A stretch of DNA of 64,000 bases from Mycoplasmopsis columbinasalis. GTDB lineage: Bacteria; Bacillota_I; Bacilli_A; Mycoplasmatales; Metamycoplasmataceae. Position 1 is the stretch's first letter. Every line of letters starts with the position of its first letter. Under the pieces are notes generated by a model. It was not told where the DNA came from and ran no database searches. It was given only the letters and a program-made list of their open reading frames with translations. The DNA is taken from contig NZ_LR215043.1 in assembly GCF_900660705.1 (NCBI RefSeq), forward strand, positions 496,001 to 560,000, in the 5' to 3' direction. Positions 22,701-34,551 of the stretch are shown one piece after another. The position numbers were made by a program, and so were the translations under genes.

Positions 22701-25700
22701 GAACAAAGCTATTTTGGAACAAAAAGAAGACAATTTGAACAAACGTGCCGGTCAAACTCTTAACTTTACTGCTGGCAACCAGTGATACTATGGTACGAAC
22801 CAAGTAACTTTACTTGCTAAACTTAAAGAAGCAGGTGTCTTAACTGCTACTAACGAAGACGAAGTTAAAGCCAAAATTAAGCATGTTAACCTTGATAAAT
22901 TTGCTAAAAACGGTACTAACTTAGAACTCATCTTACGTGAAGTTGAACCTAAGACTGAAGAAGCTTACGTTGAACCAGGTTATACTGATGGTTACAAAGT
23001 TATTAGTGTTGATGCTAACGCCAAAATGGAAGTTGTTGCCAAAGTCGCTGATTTGCTTCGCGAATTAGGTTATAACAAAGTCTTTTCACCTTACGTGGTC
23101 AACGAAAGTAGTTTTAGAATCAATGAACAAGGTGAAAAAGAAAAATTGTTTGAAATTTTTTCAGAAGATTACTTGCTTTTACTTGATACTGTCCGTGAAA
23201 AATTCCCTTACGCAGCTGAGTGACAAACTGGCGCGCACCTTGAACGTAGTATTGATGCTAATGGTGAAATGACTTATGAAGTTAAAGATGGTGCGTACTT
23301 AGGCTGAAACATGAATTCACGTGTTGGGTTATGAAGTGTACTCAAAGCCACTGATCCTAACTTTAAATCATTAGCTTGAGATTTCTTAGCTTTTGTTGGC
23401 GCTCACGAATATGGTCACCACATTACGCTTAATGGAGCTAGTGACTTAGGAGACAAAGGTAGCAAACCAATTTTAGTTAGTGCACTTCAACCTGGCTACC
23501 CACCAAATATCAACTCATACCAAAATGCAGAGATGTTGAAGTTGTATTTACAAGCACGGAGCAACATTAACGTTGATAATAGTCCTTTACTTGAATTTAA
23601 CGAAAAAGGTGAAAGAGTTAATGAAGCTGGTGAATACCCTCGTTGACAATTACCTACTTTCAACAGCGAAACTGGCGAAATTGAATACAAAACTGAAGAT
23701 GCTACTGACGTTTTTGGTACACCAGATGGTGTGACCGATGTCCGTCTTGCCTTCAATAACGACAAACGTCGTTTTGGTCAAAATTTCGAAAGCTTTGCCG
23801 CTGCTCTCAAAGCGCGTCAAGAAGCATATGGTTTAACCACTGATGAACTCAAAAAACACTTGCGGATTTCAGACTTATGGTTACTCAACGCTCTTGACCC
23901 TTATTCAGGTACACTCAACCCAAGTAAATTTGATGGAGTTCTAAAAGTCTTAACTCCAACTACAGATGGTAAGGAAGTTTACCTACCTGCCTTGCCAGAA
24001 AACAACAACTTGAACCTTAAAGATCGTGCTGGTAATTTGATTGAATTTGTTAAAGATGACAAATCAGGTAAACGATTACCAAAAGTTGTTGAAGCTAGTG
24101 ATCCTTACATTCCAGCTGGTAGCAGAGTGGCAGCTACAGATCCAGAGACTGGTTGAACCAAAATGACTAAATTTACCAAAGTTATTTTGAAAAATGAGTT
24201 TGGCGAAGACGCCTTACAACTACCATTGAATGTAGTCTTAACTGATCCAGCAGAAATCGAATACTACAATAATATAGTTATCAAGGCAATTAAGGCTATC
24301 CAAGCATTCTACCCAAGCTCACCGCAAATAGGCGGCTGAGATCGTGATCATTCAAATGCTAAAATTGATAACAAAGTTGAATTAGACTTCACTCAAAACT
24401 GACCAATTAATGGTATTTTTAACCAAGCACTCACAAAACAAATTTCCGCAGCTTCATACGCGTTAGCGGCTAAATCTTACTTTGATTTAGTTGTCAAAAG
24501 ACAACCACAAGATGCTGCTGATTTAAGTGCTATTAGTAAATTGAAATGATACACATTAAGACCTAATGGAAGATCTGATTATTCATATTATTCATACTAC
24601 GATTTAGACGAAAATAATAAAGTTATTCCACTTGCTAATGTTTCTAATTATTTAAAGACCAAGGCTGTTGATCTGCCAAACCAAAATGGGTACACTAAAT
24701 TCTTAGATGATGCCGCGGTACAAAACTTAACTTTTGCTCAGTTCTTGGAACGAATAGCTAAAAACATTGAATTTTATGCTGACGATTTTGATGCCACGAC
24801 GCCTATTTCAAGTAAGCCAGAAATCTGAAATCTTGGTGCCAACACCACTGTCTTTACTAATCTTTATCGATTAAGCAGTTTCTACCCAGAAGGTAGATGA
24901 AACTATCAAAACGGAACAGCTGCTTTTGCAACTTGACTAGATGGTCAGTATGTTATTACTAATGCCGGCAATGCTCGTAACATTTTTGAGGGAGCTTACC
25001 TTGCGAATCTTGCAGCACTTGAAAAAACTTTTAATTTTAAAGTGCCACCAGTTTACAAAATTGCAACATATTTAAGTGATGACATTTTGAGTAAAAAACA
25101 TTTGACTTCACCATTGCAAAGTTTATTTGCTGCTTTTGGCCAAAATGAGAGTGCGCAACCAGCAATCTTTAGATTAATTACAGCTGACAACAAAGTAGCT
25201 CCACTTAACGCAGAAGGCTTTAAACAAGCAGCCAAAATTAAAATTGATACAGCTAACTTGAATTTAGATAAGCACAATGAAATGTTCCAAGCTTTTGGTT
25301 CAAACCAAACTTTTGGTGCTCAAACTGAATTTACTGATGTGGCTACATTCTTAAAATTTGTCAAAATTGATCTCACCAAAGCCAAACTTAACACAACTAA
25401 ACACAGAGTTGACTGAGACATTGCTTATGTAGCAACTAAGTACAGTCAAACACGTTTTGAAGATGGTTTACGGAACTGATTAGACACTGCAAAACTAACT
25501 AAAGACGAAAAAGCTGGTTTTGAAGCAATGCTTAAAGAAGCAAACGCAACAGAAAAAGCACAATTACTTGCAAATGAATTTATGAAACGTTTCATTGCGA
25601 GTCCATTGGCTTTAGTCCACACTCATTACACACTGGCACAATTACTTGCTGATCCAAGTAAATACTGAATCTTTGATGCCAACGTGGGACTTGATTACCT

Positions 25701-26631
25701 TAAACTAGCTGACTTTGATGTATTTGCAACTAATAACGAAAGCGTCTTGCGTGACCAATTCAACATTATTCTTGAACAATACAAAACGAAAATGAGTGAA
25801 TACACTTGAAATCAAGAGTTTAATCCACAACGTGATTTAACTATGCATCAACTTAGTTTCTTGGATGTAATGCTCACACGGAGCAAAATCACTATTGCAC
25901 CACCAAACCAACTTACGGCACTCAAACCATTATTTGAAGCTAACAACCAATCAGAAATTGTGTGGGTACTCCAAGGAATCCTAGAACAATTTGGTGGCAA
26001 AATCAAAGACAAGCCAGATGCCTTTATTGAAAGTCTTTACTACTCAAAAACTTATCGTGACTTCAACCAACTTTTCAGTGACTATACTTGAAGTTGAGCA
26101 GAAACTATCAACCGTGATAACTTGCAAATCACTTACGCACCTGTAGCTAAAAACTTCCAAAACTTACCAACTGCTCTTGGTGGCGCATCGGAGTCTTCAC
26201 TTGGTGTTACCTATGTAATTAATGGCGAAAAAGCACAAACTTGAAACGACCGGAAAGTGCTTTACTCAAGCAGTGCAGCAGCACAAGCCTCAGTCAAAGG
26301 CGCCTTGCAAGACTTCTACAAAACCTTAGCAACCGAGCGTCAAGCTTACAACTACAACTATAACCAAATCAAAACCCCTTACAAATTTGTTACTGACGAA
26401 GACTTTTCACCTCAAATATCAAAAGAATCATCATACTTTGGCAAAATCTTAACCGACAATAACGGTTGATACTTAGACCGTTGGTACCGTGAAATTACTG
26501 ACTTCTTACTTTACGACGACAACGGTAATCCAGTTGAAGATGACACTATTAGAATTAAGAACTTGGAGGGGGGGCAGTGACTAACCGTGTGGACGCCTAC
26601 TGACAGTTCTATATTCAAAACCAAGGTGTAG
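16765..26631 (+). CDS. Giant PDxFFG-type surface protein 2 (truncated by poly-G frameshift)
   Basis: This paralogue of the preceding gene has 3,288 residues in its present frame and about 3,474 if frame is restored. The start MSKLKFNFKTLVWPKYV nearly copies the first gene and is followed by a single membrane anchor (about residues 15-35). PDAFFGSLPIYST begins at about residue 198. The zinc-protease-like HEYGHH begins near residue 2,214, in AFVGAHEYGHHITLNGASDL. Long helical stretches (roughly residues 600-1,900) look like an elongated stalk. At 26568-26574 a run of seven G shifts the frame, giving a premature TAG at 26629-26631. With eight G the sequence would read NLEGGAVTNR, aligning with DLKGEKVTNL of paralogue 1. 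The proteolytic role is inferred. Confidence 0.85.
26568..26574 (+). repeat. Poly-G tract, candidate phase-variation switch
   Basis: Seven consecutive G lie inside a coding region of an AT-rich genome, exactly where the reading frame of the giant gene breaks. Eight G would restore the full-length protein. The homologous place in the first giant gene has no homopolymer (AAAAGGCGAAAAAG). Confidence 0.75.
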
Positions 26632-27188
26632 GTAAACGAAACTTAACTAAACTTTGACGTAACAATGATTTAGACGCAGTGGCAATGTTTGGTTATGTGC
26701 CAACAACTATGAAAGAAAAGATCAAATACCTTGCTTTCAAAAATATTAAAACTGGTGAAATTAAAACCTTAAAAGTTACAACCGATGGTACAGATAACTT
26801 GTTCTACTACAAACAACAACGGCGTGATGCCGAACGTGATTCAAGCTTACGTCACACCTTAGCTGACGAACCTTACAAGTACACAGACCTCAACGGTAAA
26901 CACGAAGGTATTGGTTTTACGGCTTGAGTTTCAGATTATGCGGTAATGAATGAGTACCGGGACAGATTATTAACACCTGGCGAACAATACTATATGTACT
27001 TTGCTTCGGATGCAAAGGGAACCTTTGCTTACGAAGTTGATTTAGGTAATGTTGAGAGTGTGAGTGAAAACGGAAAAACTTATGACCAAGCCCCAACGAA
27101 AGTAACTAAAGCAGACGAGAGTTATGATGAAGCATTGCAAGGCAAAGCAATTTTGATTGTACAAAACCAATTTAATGGCAGTTTTTAA
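26577..27188 (+). CDS. C-terminal 203 residues of giant protein 2, out of frame
   Basis: After the poly-G shift the C-terminus continues in another frame to TAA at 27186-27188, and it aligns throughout with the end of giant protein 1: AMFGYVP, TDNLFYYK, TGFTAW/IGFTAW, YEVDL and VESVSENGKT. In the present state it is detached from the rest. A GTG at 26577 lies 7 bases after GGAGG, so separate initiation cannot be excluded. The segment is the most conserved domain of the pair, suggesting it matters for function. oppA starts 12 bases after its stop. Confidence 0.75.
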
Positions 27189-27199
27189 AGGAGAATGAC

Positions 27200-30022
27200 A
27201 TGAACAAACAGAAATTAAATAAATTTTTACTCGGTCTTAGTAGTGCTGTTTTACCTTTAGCTTTCATTTCAGCAAGTTGCAACACCAACCAAGAAACAAA
27301 GTGAAATAAGCTAACTAAAGACTATGACTTTGGTTTAGTACACGAACCAATTAACTCACTTAACTACTTACGTTACAATGCGGCTAACCGTTTACTTGGT
27401 TCGCTCACCGAATCAATTTTCCGTTCTAATACCAACCCGGAAGTGCAAAATGTGTTCACCTTACCAGATACTCTCATTATGGCGTACCAATCGAAAGGCA
27501 ACACAATTGAAGACTATTTAGCAAGTAATAGTTATGAACCTAAAAAGGCTTCTGGTGTCTTCTTTGACTTGTCAAAACTAGTGTTACCTGGTTCACTTAC
27601 TATTGATTCAAGCAATGACCAAGTTTCCCTTATTACCACGCCAAGTAATAATGTACTTTCGTCAACAATCAACCTCAACCGCGGCGCAAGTAAGTGAAGC
27701 AACGGTGACCCGATTGAAGCTGCTGATTACATTGATTACATTCACTACATTTTGGATATCAATACCGGTTCGCAGCACATTATCAGAATGTCACGGAGCA
27801 AAATTAATGAAGTTAACACTGTGCTCAAGACTCAGTCAGATTACATTAATAAATACAAAAAAACTTACCAAAATCCTTTTGGTTACCCACCAGTGATCGA
27901 AGTTAATGGTAAGTTAGTTTATGATGTGTTTAATCCAAAATGAAAACCTTGAGCTTCACAAACTGCTGGTGACGAGAAAGATGTTGAAGCAATTAAAAAC
28001 GCAGTCTTAAGCTTAGGTGCTTACTCAAACCGTCTTTACTGAAACTACAGCAACGAAGAAATTCTCCAAGCCATTGAATTTTCACCTGAGTTTGATCCCG
28101 ATGCCGAAATTACGGTGGTGATGTTACCAAACCCAGAATATTCAACCGAAAAACACACCAAGGAAGAATTACAAAATATTCCCCAACGGCTTGCTACCAA
28201 AATTCGTAAGTATCACTTTACCGACCCTCGTCAAAAACTTGACCGGAACAAACTACTTTTTGCACTCAATCAAGCTAGTGAACTCAAGAAGAAACTTACT
28301 ACTAGTTATGATGAAAATGCAACCGACTTAAATGCTTACAATTTAGAAGTTTCAAAACTTTACGGCCAACGTGATACCACTGTGCCAGCTAATTACAAGC
28401 CAATTGACTGAGTACAAAATCGTGTCTTTGCGCTTGATGAATATTCATTAAGACTTGAATTCAATCCGAATGAACCACAAAGTTTAAGTCCATGAGTTCA
28501 ATTCTTGTTAGACCAATTATTCCCAGTGAACCGTAAATTTGTCGAAAAAGTAACCACTGTAGCTAAGTTTGGTTTGAGCGAGAAAGAATTCTTAACTTCT
28601 GGTCCATTCCGAATTTCATCGTTAGTGTTGGGTGGTCAAGGTCACATTGAATTAGAAAAAGATTCATCTTACTATTCAGCCGACTTTACCTTGTCGAACA
28701 AAATTAAAATTTACTTTAGTTCTGATCCAAACACCAACTCAGCTTTATTCGATGATGGTTTAATTTCAGAAACTAAAGTACCTTCGATTCAACAGCTTAA
28801 CTACTGAGCACAAAGTGATTATCGTCAGTTCATGGTTAAAGGTGCTGGTTACGGTACAATCGCGTTAGCTTTCAACCTTGATAAAGAAACTAACGGCAAT
28901 TCACCATTACAAGATCGTTACTTAAGAAATGCAATTTACTATGCGCTTAATCGTGAAGAAATGTTAGAAATTGCCGGTTGAAACTCATCGTTCCCTGTTA
29001 TTACTTGAACACAATTCGGTTCGAGTGCCTCTTCGTTAGGGGAATCGCTTGAAAGTGCCTTTGTGAACGATTGAACTAATGTTGAATTTGCGCCTGAAAA
29101 TGTTGATCGTTCGATTCCATTACAAAATTACACGCACGTTGACCACTTAGCAAAATCTTATCGTTTTGAACAATTGCCACGGCGTGACCTTGCGTACCGG
29201 AAAGAAATTGCTCAAGCTTACCTTGACCAATACAAGAAACGTCATCCAGATGTAAAACAAGTTACCTTAACTTACATTACTAACTCAACCGACGAACAAA
29301 CCAGAGTTGGTGATGCCCTAGTTGACCAATTGAAGCGTTCATTTAAAGAAGAAGATGCTAATTTCTTCCAAATTGACATTAAACCAATGCCAATTACCGT
29401 GTATGAAGATGCCAAAACTAGTGGTAAATTTGACTTGTTATATGGCAACTTTGATATCTTTGGTAGCGACCCATATGCCTATGTTATAGCTTTCTTCACA
29501 CCAGATGGTATTCAAAAGAGTCAATCGAAAAATTCAGGATTTAGAAACAACCCAGCAGGTAGTTGAACTTATAAACAATACTTTGATGAAATGGGTTACT
29601 CACTTAATAAAGAAAATAAAGTTGTCAATGCAGATGTCGCAAAAGACAAAGCCTTACAAGAACGTTTAAACGTGAAAAACGAACTAATTTGAAAAAAAGC
29701 ACTTGAATTAGCTTACCAATTACCTAAGGAAACAGATCTTCAGTACACAAACAGATTAACGGCCTTTTTCTCAAACCAATTCACTAATGAAGAAAAAGCT
29801 TTGTTATTCACTGAAAAAGAAGTCTTTGCAGTTATTGCAGTTTTCGAAAAAGTTGTTAGAGATTCAGCAGTAGTAGTTCCACTAATGGAAGTTGATACTT
29901 ACTGGAAAATATCGAGAGTTGGTGGTGTAACAGGTGGTAACACTTACTCGTTACAATTTGCTTATGATGTAACCAACCCACCACAAAATAGATTGCCAAG
30001 AAAAATTGGCGGCACAGAATAG
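27200..30022 (+). CDS. oppA: Oligopeptide ABC transporter, substrate-binding lipoprotein OppA
   Basis: This 940-residue lipoprotein has a basic start, a hydrophobic segment and a lipobox ISASC with Cys27 as the lipid-bearing residue, so it should sit on the outer face of the membrane. The body has features of the SBP-5 peptide-binding family, e.g. DRYLRNAIYYALNREEML near residue 575 and DLLYGNFDIFGSDPYAY near 745. Its length is typical of mycoplasma OppA, far above the about 540 residues of other bacteria. It is the first opp gene and lies 12 bases after the giant PDxFFG gene, with AAAGGAG as its ribosome site and no promoter of its own visible. It captures peptides for OppBCDF. Confidence 0.85.
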
Positions 30023-30031
30023 GAGTAGATG

Positions 30032-33000
30032 ATGAAAAAAGATAAAAATCTTAAGACTCAGAATGAACAGTTAGATCATGCTGAATCACAAGCAGCATCT
30101 ACTTCAGCGCTGCTAACAAAAAAACAAACTGAACTCAAAGAATTACAAGATGAAGTAATACTTTTTGAAAAAATTTTAAGTAATGATCCTGAATTAGATT
30201 CTTGGTTAACTACACCAAAAGAAAAAGCTAAGGCGGAGAGAAACTTACCAAAAGTACAACAAAAAATTAAAAAGTTAGAACAAGAAGTTGCAGAACTTGC
30301 AGCTACTGTGCAAGAAAGTCAACCTGCCGAAACAAGTGAAGAAGAAGCAGAAACAGCAGAAGAAACAGTTTCTACAAGCACAGAAGCAAAAGCTTCTCCA
30401 GTACAAAACGAAGTTGAACAAACAACTGCTCCAGCAACCACAGAAGCTGTCGTTGGAACACCAGTTAGTGAAAATGAAGTGGTTGTTGAAGAAACCCCAG
30501 TAGTAGAAGAAGATCCAATCATTCAAACAATTGAAGAAGAATTGGCAAATACTGCTGTAATAAAGGAACCAACACCAACTGAAGTTGCTTTAGCTGACTC
30601 AAAGTTAGAAGAAAAAATTCAAAGACTTCAAACTCAATTAAACGAATATACTGCGTTTATTAATGGTGATGAAACCAACAATGGTCAATTAAAATCTAAG
30701 CTGCAACAAAAGAAAGCAGCGCAAAAAATTCAAAGACTGCAAACAGAACTTAGTGAAGCAAAACTTGAATTTAATAAACAGTTAGCTAAAATCGCTGAAG
30801 AAAAAGCTAAAGAAGAAGCGTTAACCGAAGAACTTAGAAAGAAACAACTTGCTCAACTTGTTGAAGAATCTGCAAACAAAGCTATTAATGATGTGGCGCA
30901 ACAACGGTACCCACAAGATCGTTACATTAAAGCCTCTTCACAAAATATTGTGAAAATTACTGCAATCAACAAAGAACTTGAAGAATATAAAGCTTTCATT
31001 AGTGGCGACCCAACTAACGGTGGTAAATTAACTAAACTTAAAGACCAACGTACGTTGCAAAAGAGAATTGAGTTATTGCAACTCAAAAAGTACAAACTCG
31101 AAACTCCATACTACAAAAATGCTGTTGAAGATCTTTGAAAGAAAGACCCAACTGCTTTCGAATTTGTTAATCCACTATTATCAAAAACTTTCACTATTCC
31201 ACGTGGTGCTATTTATGGCGAATCAATTTTGCCAGGACCAAACGAACAAGAAACTTATAAAGTTAAGTATTATGAATATACCCCTATAGTAAAGGTACCA
31301 ACGAAAAATCGTGAAGTTTATTCAGCACACCAAAAACAAAGGTTAGATCGTCTTAAAAAACAATTAAGTTTATACGATGATTTTTTAAACGGTGATGAAA
31401 CCAATGGCGGTAAATTAAAAATCAAAGCTGACAAAAGAAAAGCACAACAAAGAATTGATTTTCTTCAGTTAGAAATTGACAAAATCGAATATCCTTACTC
31501 AAAGAAAAATTACGATTTACTCAGAAGTTCAACCAAACGTGTTGTGCCAATGTTGTTAAATACTACTATGTCACAGGTAGAATTGCAAACTGATACTCCT
31601 GAGACTGTCGTAGTTAAAAAGGTACCAGAACAACCAAAATTATTGTTACCTTCGATTTTCGAAAACAAATCTGTTCCAGCGCGTAAACTTAAACAAATTG
31701 ACGAAGTTTATAAACAAATTAAACTTTCGAATGATGTGTTGACTGCGACTAAAGAAAAAGATCCTGAACTTAAAAACGGACAAACTCGTAAAGTTGTGCA
31801 AAAAATTAACAAAAAATTAACAACTTTACAAAGAAAATACTTTGCTTTAATTGCACCAGCAACCAAGAAAAACATTGAAGAGTTTTACGAAAGACTTTGA
31901 ATTTACGAAGAACAACTTAAACTCCTTAATTTATTTGAAGAAACTCAAGAAGAACAACAAACCTTCAAAAAATACAGAGCAGTTGCTAATGAATTTGACT
32001 ATGACCTTGAAAAACAATTGTTGGATGAATTCATTCCAATTAACTTTGAAGAAATTTCAAGATTTGCTGTAGCTCGTCGGAGTGGTTCTTCAGCTAACTT
32101 CCAACCTCGACGTCCACACTATAGCAGTAGAGTTGATTCAGCATATGTACCTTTAAAAATTGTTCTGCCAGAAATTCTCCAAGATACAGCTAGCGAAGAA
32201 TTAACACCAGCAGTTGCACGTAAAGTACAAAAATTGGATGCTAAAATTGCTCACTACCAAAACTTTTTGAACGATCCTGAAGTGCAAGCTGCAATTTCAG
32301 TTAAACAACAAACTAAGTTGGAAAACAAAATTGAACGGATGACAGTTGAACGTTCAAAACTTGTTAACGCGTATTCAAAAGAAAAAGAAGCAGCACTTTT
32401 TGCTTACATTAAAGAAAGAAACATTACTAATCTTGATTTCTTGTACGCTAAAGATGCTAAAACTAAAGCAAAAGAAGCAGTCCAAAAGAAAACACGCTTT
32501 GAAATTGCTGAAGTTGATCCGGAAGATAAGAAAACCAAAATTGTGCACCAGTATGTTGATTACACTGGTCGCAGAATTAGGTTTAAATCAAATTGATTCT
32601 TGAACTTACTTTCACCAAGATCATCATTTGTCAAATCACTTTACTCAGTGCTTAAGATGTTCTTAGAATTTGTGTTGGTGGCCTGAATTGTGATTACCAT
32701 TACCTTCTTCTTGATTAACTCAATTCCAGGTTCTAACGCAATTACCTCCGGACTAGATGAAAGCGTCAAGGCCGCGGTGGAACAACAATACGGACTAGAC
32801 AAACCAGTCGTGCAACGTTACTGAATCTACTTGTACAACATTATTCATGGGGACTTTGGTGTGTCACTGTCAGTGTTTCCTGGTTCGCAAATTAATGACT
32901 TTATCTGAGTGAGATTCTTGAAGAGTTTCTATGTTGGTATTTTCTCAGTTGCTTTAACTTTAATTATTGGAATTCCACTTGGTGTGTTTGTGGGGATGAA

Positions 33001-33556
33001 CCCTGACAGATGACCAGACCACCTTGCAACTGTGTTTGTGTCGATCTTTTCATCAATTCCATCGCTCGTGTTTGCGCTTTGGCTATTGCTCGCAGGTCGT
33101 TATTTGAACTTACCATATATCTTCAACGAAAAAGACATTGCTACCTACGTGTTACCAGGTCTAGCACTTTCGCTTGGTTCAATTATTGTTTATGTCAAAT
33201 ACATTAGAGTTGAGCTCAACCGGGAACTTAACTCAATGCACGCTAAATTCTGTTTCCTTAAAGGTGTAACAAAAACAAGATTTGTGTGAACACACGCCCT
33301 TAAACCGGCCTTGTTCCCAATTGCTACCTTCTTCCCTGTAGTTATCTTTGGTTCGTTCATTGGTTCACTTTTCGTGGAAAAAATCTTCTTCATCACTGGT
33401 TCGGGTGGACTTTTACTAGAAGCAATTACTTCAAAAGACTACTCAATCATTCTCTTCTTAGTAACTATGTTCTCACTTATTACAATCTTGTCATTTACAC
33501 TTCGTGATGCACTCTACAAAATTGTGGACCCACGTGTGAGAAAGAAAGGGCTTTAA
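30032..33556 (+). CDS. oppB: Oligopeptide permease OppB with giant repetitive N-terminal extension
   Basis: The protein has 1,174 residues. Only the last about 320 are the normal permease. They include the first membrane helix (LEFVLVAWIVITITFFLI), the QYGLDKPVVQRYW motif, several more helices and the EAA-like loop near LNSMHAKFCFLKGVTKTRF. The first about 855 residues are hydrophilic, Lys/Glu/Gln-rich and coiled-coil-like, with an acidic Thr/Ala/Glu-rich linker at about 95-170. They contain about six copies of a helical module whose best copies carry FLNGDETNGGKLK (near residues 210, 323 and 452). Because OppB starts inside, the extension should be cytoplasmic. ATG 30032 is preferred over 30029 because AGGAG lies 6 bases upstream. 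Confidence 0.88.
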
Positions 33557-33559
33557 ATT

Positions 33560-34540
33560 ATGAGTAAACTGAGTCGCAAACAAGCTCGTGCTGCCAATAA
33601 TGAACATGGCAAACAGCTTGCCCCTAACCCATTTTTACAGCCACTACAACATAAAAAGTGAGAACTTATTGGTGAAATTTTAGCTAGTTATGAACAAGGA
33701 ACCCTCAAGGAACGCCAGCGCCCGTTTAAAGAATTTTTCTACCGCTTCTCGCGTTCTTTTGCCGGTGTGTTTGGGTTTGTTACACTTGCCCTAATTATTC
33801 TACTTGCCATTATCATTCCTTTTTTCACTACTGACCCAACGGTGATTAACACCAAGGAAGCTAACTTTACTTTCTTTACCAGCGGGCACATTTTAGGAAC
33901 TGATAACTTAGGACGTGACATCTTTGCACGTTTATGATGAGGTTTACGTTATTCCTTAGCGCTTGCCTTCATTGTGACGGGCATTCAAGTCTTAGTTGGT
34001 TTAATCATTGGTATTTGTATGGGACACTTCCGCATCTTTGACAAGATTATGACCTTTATAATTAAGATCATTACCAACGTACCATCAATCATCATTTTGA
34101 TTATTATTACCGTGATCCTCAAACCAACCTTCTGAATTATTGTCTTTGCCTTAACCTTTACCTCCTGAACAGGAATTGCCAACCAAATGCGTTCGCAAGT
34201 GTTGCGGGCAACCACTTTTGAGTGAGTCAATGCTTCCAAAATTCTTGGAACTCCAACTTACAAAGTGTTACTTAACTACTTACCAGTTGTTATTCCAATT
34301 TTAGTTACCGAAATTGTTTTCTCAATTCCAGGGGTAATTCTTAGTGAAACTTCGCTTGCCTTCATTGGTTTATCAATTACCTCAATTCCAACGTTAGGTA
34401 ACTTGATTACTGAAGGAACCAAAGTATTTACTGTGTACCCACGTTATGTGTTGATTCCATCATTTACCTTAGTACTTGTCACCACTTCAATTCAGTTAAT
34501 GTCAGCAGCTATTCAAGATAGTCTGTTGAGACAAAGATAG
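33560..34540 (+). CDS. oppC: Oligopeptide permease OppC
   Basis: This 326-residue permease partners OppB. The N-terminal about 60 residues are cytoplasmic and basic. The first membrane helix (FVTLALIILLAIIIPFF) is followed by an external loop with the family motif LGTDNLGRDIFARLWWGLRYSLALAF. More helices follow, with the EAA loop (ATTFEWVNASKILGTPTYKVLL) that contacts the ATPases near the C-terminal third. Five TGA codons encode Trp, including WW in the motif. The gene begins 3 bases after the oppB stop and is of normal family length, unlike OppB and OppD. Confidence 0.93.
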
Positions 34541-34551
34541 AAAGGAGCAAA

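Noticed and set aside
30275-30526. Alternative frames in the oppB extension
   Set aside because: They arise from repetitive GAA/CAA-rich codons. The oppB frame itself is continuous through TGA into the permease.
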